Shown: positions 16,649 to 20,548 of the stretch, in pieces | Position numbering within the stretch: position 1 is the stretch's first letter | How the letters are laid out: each line of letters starts with the position of its first letter | Source of the DNA: Alkanindiges sp. | Lineage (GTDB): Bacteria; Pseudomonadota; Gammaproteobacteria; Pseudomonadales; Moraxellaceae | NCBI GenBank assembly: GCA_030152125.1 | Contig: JASLIR010000127.1 | Location: 1 to 20,548, forward strand | Direction: 5' to 3' | DNA length: 20,548 bases | Translations under genes and position numbers: made by a program | Notes under the pieces: generated by a model | Database searches by the model: none | Seen by the model: only the letters and a program-made list of their open reading frames with translations | Told to the model about the DNA's origin: nothing

Positions 16649-17571
16649 AGCAGAAAATAGCTGTGCTGTTGTTGCTTGTTCTGGGGGTTAGTCTGGCCGT
16701 ATTGGTGTACTGGTTGCATGCACAACAGCGTGCCGAGTTAATCCAGTTGCAAAAAGATGTGCAGCTTGGCCACCAGCAGCTTAGCGAGTTAAATGACCAT
16801 CTGGCAGCGGTATCACGCCAGCAAAATGGAGCCGTGGTCCCTGGTAGTGCTGCTAACAGTAACGCTGCAGTGCCTGCAATAAATGCGGCGCAGCAGGTAC
16901 AGCTGGACGCGCAATTGAGGGAAGCCCGGCAACTAAAGCTGCAATGGCTGCATGCCAATTTACAGCTGGCTCAGGATGCAACCCTGCAGGCACGGTTTGA
17001 CAGTGCGCTGTGGTTATTACAGCAAACCCAGCAATATATTATGCAGGCTGGTGACAGCAAGTCTGACCCATTAAACCTGGCCCTGCTGCAGGCGATTAAA
17101 AATGACCAGCAGCAAATCCGGCAGGATATGCAGCGCTACCGGCAGATCCAGTTAAGCATTGGCAGTGCGCTGTCGTCCATTCAGCAACAACTGGCCCAGA
17201 ATGGCAAAATAAAACTGACGGCTAAAAAAAATCCAGGAGATGCCCAGGACTCAACGCTAAAGTCATGGTTTAGCGGGATATTGGTAGTACAGAAAATAGC
17301 CCCGGAAACCCAGCAGCTGGCTTTAGACCGCAATTTTGTATACAGGCAAAGCAGCTTGCTGGCCAGTTTGGCGCGCAGGGCAGTGGTGGAAAATGACCAG
17401 CTCAGCTTTAATACCTATATACAGGATATGCTGGATACCCTGGCGCCTTTAGCGGATAAACAGACTAAATCAATCCGTAACAGCCTTTTGGGCCTGCAGC
17501 AGCAGCGCTTACCCACTGCCGATCAGTTATCCGCCCTGGCGCTGCTCAGCCGCGAGAAGGGTGTATCATGA
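16645..17571 (+). CDS. hemX: HemX-like membrane-anchored protein
   Basis: HemX proteins (often mislabelled uroporphyrin-III methyltransferase) accompany hemCD in gammaproteobacteria; their exact job is unclear. The 308-residue product has a short N-terminal cytoplasmic tail, one membrane helix (about 5-25), and a long periplasmic part rich in Q, L and A with predicted coiled coil (about 27-60 and 90-120). SALWLLQQTQQYIMQAGD and the following NLALLQAIKNDQQQI match the HemX family pattern. I start at ATG 16645 (AGGG 8 bases upstream); a GTG 9 bases earlier is possible. Its stop overlaps the hemY start as ATGA. No methyltransferase motif is present, so enzymatic activity is unlikely. Confidence 0.8.
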   Translation: MKQKIAVLLLLVLGVSLAVLVYWLHAQQRAELIQLQKDVQLGHQQLSELNDHLAAVSRQQNGAVVPGSAANSNAAVPAINAAQQVQLDAQLREARQLKLQWLHANLQLAQDATLQARFDSALWLLQQTQQYIMQAGDSKSDPLNLALLQAIKNDQQQIRQDMQRYRQIQLSIGSALSSIQQQLAQNGKIKLTAKKNPGDAQDSTLKSWFSGILVVQKIAPETQQLALDRNFVYRQSSLLASLARRAVVENDQLSFNTYIQDMLDTLAPLADKQTKSIRNSLLGLQQQRLPTADQLSALALLSREKGVS

Positions 17572-18764
17572 GGTTTACCCTGCTGTCTTCCATCATTATT
17601 GCGCTGGGCTATACGTTATTTTTGCTGGGCTTGGGTGCATCATTTGGCGCCGGTTATGTGCAGGTGATGTGGCTGGGCTGGTATGTACAGACCAGTGCGG
17701 TTTTTTTACTGATTTTTCCTGTGATTCTCACCTTGCTGTTACTGGTGATTGTGGCCTGGGCCAGACGCCGCCAGCGTAACCTGAAGCAGGCAAACTCCCA
17801 GCATATTTCCCATTTAAAGCAGTTACGCTGGTTTGAGCAGTTAGGCTACCTGTCATTGCTCAGGGTACAGCCTGCCAGTGTCAAGCAGCTTGATCCACAA
17901 CATATTAATTACATATTCAGTCATTCCGCCTTGCTTAATCCGGTGATTAAGGCCAAACAGGCGCGGGAAGCAGGGCAGTACGAGCAGGCACGTCAACTGC
18001 TGGCCCAGGCTTCCCCCAATGCGCGGGAACTGGCCTGTATTGAGGAAATCCGCTTATTGCTGGATGAAAAGCGCTTTGCAGAAGCCGTGGTTTATTTAAC
18101 CCGCCTGGAGCAACAGCCTGCATCGGCTTTTATTGAGTCACTGGCGCCCAGTTACCAGCAGTGTTTAAATGATTTATGGCTGGAGCTTGCCCGCCAATCG
18201 CCCTGGTTGCTGGTGGATACCGGTCAGTACTTCAAGTTTGATGTGTTGCAGCAAGTCGCATGGCTAAAAGCGCTGCAAGGCGCATTTTTGCAGGCGGATC
18301 AGGCGCAACAGCAGGCGGTGATAGATATTTACCAGCAGGATGTCCCGCAGTTTAACCAGCAGCCAGACCTTGAAAAAGGCAAGGCATGGTGGGCGCTGCT
18401 CAGGTTAATGCCGGAAACGCTGGCCATGCGGCAACAGCTGGTTGACCAGTTACAGAAAATCCAGTTTGACCCCTATGTTTTTAAGTACTGGCTGGGAGCG
18501 CAGCTTGAGCGCGATGGTTTTCCCAGCGAGTTTGCCAAGCAGCATGTGAATGACCTGTTGCAGCGTTATCCCGCCCAACCTTCGCTAGCCTTGGCTTCCT
18601 ATTATATTTATCAGGCTGAGCATCATCCGCAAGAGGCAGATGCTATCTTACAGGTATGGCAGCATGATACCGAGTTTGCCTACCTGCGCTTATTACGCGC
18701 TCTGGCGGATCAACCTGAATTATTGGCAGATTTGTCCATGTTACATCAGGCTTTACCGCGTTAA
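17568..18764 (+). CDS. hemY: HemY-like membrane protein with TPR region
   Basis: The 398-residue product has two membrane helices at its N terminus (about 5-27 and 40-63), the HemY_N arrangement, followed by a cytoplasmic helical-repeat region. AREAGQYEQARQLLAQA and EIRLLLDEKRFAEAVVYL are TPR-like pairs. This is the gammaproteobacterial HemY of the hemCDXY cluster, not the unrelated Bacillus HemY oxidase; E. coli HemY is similarly long. It is thought to assist late haem synthesis, but no catalytic residues are visible. It overlaps hemX by 4 bases, and a thioesterase gene follows after 52 bases. Confidence 0.88.
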   Translation: MRFTLLSSIIIALGYTLFLLGLGASFGAGYVQVMWLGWYVQTSAVFLLIFPVILTLLLLVIVAWARRRQRNLKQANSQHISHLKQLRWFEQLGYLSLLRVQPASVKQLDPQHINYIFSHSALLNPVIKAKQAREAGQYEQARQLLAQASPNARELACIEEIRLLLDEKRFAEAVVYLTRLEQQPASAFIESLAPSYQQCLNDLWLELARQSPWLLVDTGQYFKFDVLQQVAWLKALQGAFLQADQAQQQAVIDIYQQDVPQFNQQPDLEKGKAWWALLRLMPETLAMRQQLVDQLQKIQFDPYVFKYWLGAQLERDGFPSEFAKQHVNDLLQRYPAQPSLALASYYIYQAEHHPQEADAILQVWQHDTEFAYLRLLRALADQPELLADLSMLHQALPR

Positions 18765-18816
18765 ACTATCGCAGTATACCTTTATCTGACGCACAGCGAG
18801 CTGGGAATTACCAACG

Positions 18817-19371
18817 ATGAATTCAATTAAAGAATGTCCGGTTGTCTATCACCAAACGGTAGCCTGGGGGGATATGGATGCATTTGGGCATGTTAATAAT
18901 GTGCTGTACTACCGTTACTTTGAAAGTGCCCGAATTGAATACCTGACCAAGGTGGATGCCTTTAGCCATGGCCTGGTGAGTGTGATTTCTTCCAACAGTT
19001 GCCGTTATTATCGCCCTGTGTATTATCCGGATACCCTGAAAATTGGTGCACGGGTGGTTGAAGTGCGTAACTCCGGGTTCAGGATGGTGTATGTGATTCA
19101 TAGCAGCCAGCAAGCGCAGATGGTGGCTACTGGCGAGGCGATTGTGGTGATGGTGGATGCCAAGACCTTTGAAAAGGTAGCGATGCCGCTGGAGTTAAAG
19201 CAGCGTATTGCAACACTGGAGGCCAGTTTGGGTAATGAGCTGGATATTGGCCTGCCAAATGACAAGCCCAGCCTGACGGATCTTGGCCGTGCCTTGCGTG
19301 ATAACTTGCGCGAGAATATTGAACAGATTGTGCCAAAAATTGGTGGTAAGCATAATCACGATAAAGAATAG
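18817..19371 (+). CDS. Acyl-CoA thioesterase of the 4HBT hot-dog family
   Basis: Enzymes of this family hydrolyse acyl-CoA thioesters in the cytoplasm. The 184-residue product has the hot-dog signature VAWGDMDAFGHVNNVLYYRY (15-34), with D21 in the position of the catalytic aspartate of 4-hydroxybenzoyl-CoA thioesterase, then SARIEYL and a GARVVEVRNSGFRM strand region. About 40 residues after the domain (LGNELDIGLPNDKPSL onwards) form an extension longer than in YbgC- or FadM-type members. The ATG at 18817 has a weak GGGAA site. It may be read through from hemY 52 bases upstream. Chain-length preference cannot be told from sequence. Confidence 0.88.
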   Translation: MNSIKECPVVYHQTVAWGDMDAFGHVNNVLYYRYFESARIEYLTKVDAFSHGLVSVISSNSCRYYRPVYYPDTLKIGARVVEVRNSGFRMVYVIHSSQQAQMVATGEAIVVMVDAKTFEKVAMPLELKQRIATLEASLGNELDIGLPNDKPSLTDLGRALRDNLRENIEQIVPKIGGKHNHDKE

Positions 19372-19382
19372 CGATCCTGCTG

Positions 19383-19449
19383 ATCCAGCCAGTTTATAAA
19401 TGGGCCATATGATTGCCAGGGCCAGGGCAATTGTGTGGCTTGGCTGGAT
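19383..19449 (+). ncRNA. Long nested stem-loop after the thioesterase gene (possible structured RNA)
   Basis: The outer helix pairs ATCCAGCCA (19383-19391) with TGGCTGGAT (19441-19449) perfectly. Inside, 19403-19417 pairs with 19426-19440 over 15 consecutive positions, four of them G-U wobbles, around an 8-base loop. An 11-base bulge sits on the left side only. The wobbles favour pairing as plus-strand RNA rather than a DNA site. No T-run follows, so a simple intrinsic terminator is not supported. It could be a 3'-UTR element of the thioesterase transcript or a small RNA. Confidence 0.45.
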
Positions 19450-19579
19450 ATGACGTTGTAATACTGCTTGTTGAGCTGAAAATAATAAAAAGCGAGCCGC
19501 CTTTATACTTGTTCTGTTAAGTTTTAGTTTTTATAAATCAAATATATCCAGGTTTATGTGCCTTAATAATTTACTTTTT

Positions 19580-19608
19580 TTGTTAAAAAAGTGACGCATT
19601 TAGATAAA
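19580..19608 (+). promoter_or_regulatory. Candidate promoter of the small lipoprotein gene
   Basis: TTGTTA (19580-19585) and GATAAA (19603-19608) are 17 bases apart, each matching at 4 of 6. The leader would be about 108 bases and contain the CGAGG/CCTCG hairpin. Confidence 0.35.
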
Positions 19609-19723
19609 TCCACGCTACTATTCAGGCTCATGGGCTTTTGCTAAGGCCTGTGCAAAGCGAAAATTCGAGGGCGTTCCTCGTCATAACATCAATAATCTAG
19701 TTGCTGCATGGAGGATTTCATAC

Positions 19724-19972
19724 ATGATCAATCAGCGCATAGTTTGCTCGACAATTTTATCTGTATTGCTGGCTGGTGGTCTGTCGGCGTGTAACAAGAA
19801 AAAAGATGAAGCAGCCGCTCCGGTGGAAACTGCGGCATCTGCTACTGCAGCACCAGAAAATGGTGTTAAGTCTGAAAATGATTTATACATTGAGCGTTTA
19901 AATAAAGATGTTAAGGTTGAAAACCCTGATGCCTTATTAGATGAAGTCAATAAAGATACCCAGCATAAATAA
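19724..19972 (+). CDS. Small predicted lipoprotein of unknown function
   Basis: The 82-residue product starts with a signal peptide ending in the lipobox LSAC, so C23 should be lipidated and the mature protein about 60 residues. NKKKDEAAAP follows the cysteine, then a flexible A/T/E/P-rich stretch to about 45, then a charged, probably helical tail (NDLYIERLNKDVKVENP and LLDEVNKDTQHK). The residue after the cysteine is N, not D, which would favour outer-membrane sorting under the E. coli rule. The ATG at 19724 has a good GGAGG site, and an intrinsic terminator follows, so it is a single-gene unit. I recognise no family; it is not obviously LptM-like. Confidence 0.8.
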   Translation: MINQRIVCSTILSVLLAGGLSACNKKKDEAAAPVETAASATAAPENGVKSENDLYIERLNKDVKVENPDALLDEVNKDTQHK

Positions 19973-19983
19973 GTTGGTTTTTT

Positions 19984-20012
19984 AAACGGGTTAACCGGCT
20001 TAACCTGTTTTT
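19984..20012 (+). terminator. Intrinsic terminator after the lipoprotein gene
   Basis: AAACGGGTTAA (19984-19994) and TTAACCTGTTT (20000-20010) pair over 11 positions with one wobble around CCGGC, running into five T. Confidence 0.8.
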
Positions 20013-20078
20013 AAATCAAAAAATGCCCATAAACATCAAAAAAGTGGTGAGTAAGGGTGATTATTGATCAATAGGCCC

Positions 20079-20107
20079 TTGCTGTTGTACAGCGCTTTTT
20101 GTAATAT
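20079..20107 (+). promoter_or_regulatory. Candidate promoter of tRNA-Ser
   Basis: TTGCTG (20079-20084) and TAATAT (20102-20107) are 17 bases apart and are followed by the GC-rich discriminator GGCGCC. The start site would be about 3 bases before the mature tRNA. A 12-base palindrome TATTGATCAATA (20062-20073) lies just upstream. Confidence 0.5.
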
Positions 20108-20116
20108 GGCGCCTCC

Positions 20117-20206
20117 GGTGAGGTGGGTGAGTGGCTGAAACCACATCCCTGCTAAGGATGCATACGGGCAACTGTATCGCGGGTTCGAATCCCGCCCTCA
20201 CCGCCA
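20117..20206 (+). tRNA. tRNA-Ser (anticodon GCU)
   Basis: The acceptor stem is GGTGAGG (20117-20123) with CCTCACC (20196-20202), followed by G and an encoded CCA. The anticodon arm is CATCC-CTGCTAA-GGATG, giving anticodon GCU, which reads AGC and AGU. A long variable arm (CATACGGGCAACTGTAT region) marks a class II serine tRNA. The T arm is GCGGG-TTCGAAT-CCCGC. Six T follow the CCA. Confidence 0.97.
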
Positions 20207-20218
20207 TTTTTTGTTCTG

Positions 20219-20253
20219 TTTTAACAACTCCTTTTTAAAGGAAATTGTTAAAA
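20219..20253. repeat. Inverted repeat between the two tRNA genes
   Basis: TTTTAACAA (20219-20227) and TTGTTAAAA (20245-20253) are exact inverted repeats, with an inner CCTTT/AAAGG stem (20230-20241). It may end tRNA-Ser transcription, but A rather than T follows the stem on the plus strand. Confidence 0.45.
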
Positions 20254-20270
20254 AAAGTTTCAGAAAAAGG

Positions 20271-20299
20271 TTGACGGAGCGCAAACTGCACTGTAGAAT
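20271..20299 (+). promoter_or_regulatory. Promoter of tRNA-Arg
   Basis: TTGACG (20271-20276) and TAGAAT (20294-20299) each match the sigma-70 consensus at 5 of 6 with an ideal 17-base spacer. The following GCGCC is the discriminator type found at promoters repressed by ppGpp and DksA. Confidence 0.85.
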
Positions 20300-20316
20300 G
20301 CGCCACACAAAACGAC

Positions 20317-20393
20317 GCGCCCATAGCTCAGCTGGATAGAGCACCAGGCTACGAACTTGGGGGTCGGGAGTTCGAATCTCTCTGGGCGCGCCA
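20317..20393 (+). tRNA. tRNA-Arg (anticodon ACG)
   Basis: The acceptor stem is GCGCCCA (20317-20323) with TGGGCGC (20383-20389), then G and an encoded CCA. The anticodon arm is CCAGG-CTACGAA-CTTGG, giving anticodon ACG (edited to ICG in bacteria), which reads CGU, CGC and CGA. The T arm is GGGAG-TTCGAAT-CTCTC. Five T follow the CCA. Confidence 0.97.
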
Positions 20394-20400
20394 TTTTTCT

Positions 20401-20435
20401 TTCAATGATAAAGCTTAATGTTGTATATCATTGAA
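20401..20435. repeat. Inverted repeat after tRNA-Arg
   Basis: TTCAATGATA (20401-20410) and TATCATTGAA (20426-20435) are perfect 10-base inverted repeats around 15 bases, starting 7 bases after the tRNA end. It is a likely 3' stem or terminator, but no T-run follows. Confidence 0.5.
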
Positions 20436-20469
20436 GTTAAATATAAAAATAATTCATGCAGTACCTCAT

Positions 20470-20483
20470 CTGATGTAAATCAA
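20470..20483 (+). promoter_or_regulatory. Candidate FNR/ANR binding site
   Basis: CTGATGTAAATCAA matches the TTGAT-N4-ATCAA consensus at 9 of 10 positions. TG-T-TATTTT (20501-20509), an extended -10-like sequence, follows with its hexamer 27-28 bases from the site's centre, near the spacing of a class II activated promoter. The gene it would serve lies beyond the window. Confidence 0.4.
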
Positions 20484-20516
20484 ACCTCTTTAGTTAAACC
20501 TGTTATTTTTCAATTG

Positions 20517-20530
20517 ATGCTATATAGCAT
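20517..20530. promoter_or_regulatory. Perfect 14-base palindrome near the window end
   Basis: ATGCTATATAGCAT is its own reverse complement and lies where the start site of the candidate FNR-type promoter would be. This is an operator-like position, but no regulator can be named. Confidence 0.35.
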
Positions 20531-20548
20531 TTATATATTGTCTTTTAT

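Larger units (their letters stand above)
19372..19723. other. 352-base spacer between the thioesterase and lipoprotein genes
   Basis: It holds a nested stem-loop (19383-19449), a stretch with TTACTTTTTTTGTT and AAAAAAGTGACG (19571-19594), a candidate promoter (19580-19608) and a CGAGG/CCTCG hairpin (19666-19680) in the leader of the lipoprotein gene. No credible coding sequence is present. Confidence 0.6.

Overview
The window looks like an ordinary chromosomal segment of a gammaproteobacterium, most likely in the order Pseudomonadales and possibly Moraxellaceae. The argument is gene order: argH divergent from an AlgZ/AlgR-type two-component pair, followed by hemC-hemD-hemX-hemY, plus a dksA-gluQ pair, as in Pseudomonas and its relatives. 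The taxonomic placement is inference; no rRNA gene is present. I see no insertion sequence, prophage, CRISPR array or defence cassette, and every long gene belongs to a known family.

Layout. 1-546 is the 3' part of an ADP-ribosylglycohydrolase gene. It converges, across a palindrome-rich spacer, on the minus-strand pair dksA-gluQ. Further minus-strand genes are cpdA (cAMP phosphodiesterase) and thiC. thiC sits under a clear TPP riboswitch whose translational expression platform can be read from the sequence. From 5983 the plus strand carries the high-affinity phosphate uptake operon pstS-pstC-pstA-(small ORF)-pstB and then phoU, which has its own candidate Pho box and ends at a strong terminator. 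A spacer crowded with dyads (10739-10951) separates it from the minus-strand pair argH-yggX. argH is divergent from, and its 5' end overlaps, algZ. algZ-algR are followed by two tandem terminators, and then by the haem genes hemC-hemD and hemX-hemY. An acyl-CoA thioesterase, a strongly structured spacer, a small lipoprotein, tRNA-Ser(GCU) and tRNA-Arg(ACG) complete the window. The last 80 bases contain an FNR/ANR-like site and an operator-like palindrome, probably belonging to a gene beyond the edge.

How the genes relate. PstSCAB with PhoU forms the phosphate transporter and its signalling partner. HemC and HemD make uroporphyrinogen III, and HemX and HemY are membrane-anchored accessory proteins. 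DksA is a ppGpp co-regulator of RNA polymerase, and both tRNA promoters have the GC-rich discriminator typical of its targets. GluQ modifies tRNA-Asp.

The least ordinary signals are small or regulatory. They are two unannotated small ORFs joined by ATGA overlaps to pstB (42 codons) and hemX (28 codons), a readable TPP switch, a terminator facing the wrong way between algZ and algR, an argH/algZ head-on 5' overlap, and a long nested stem-loop after the thioesterase gene. I did not find a convincing new multi-gene system.
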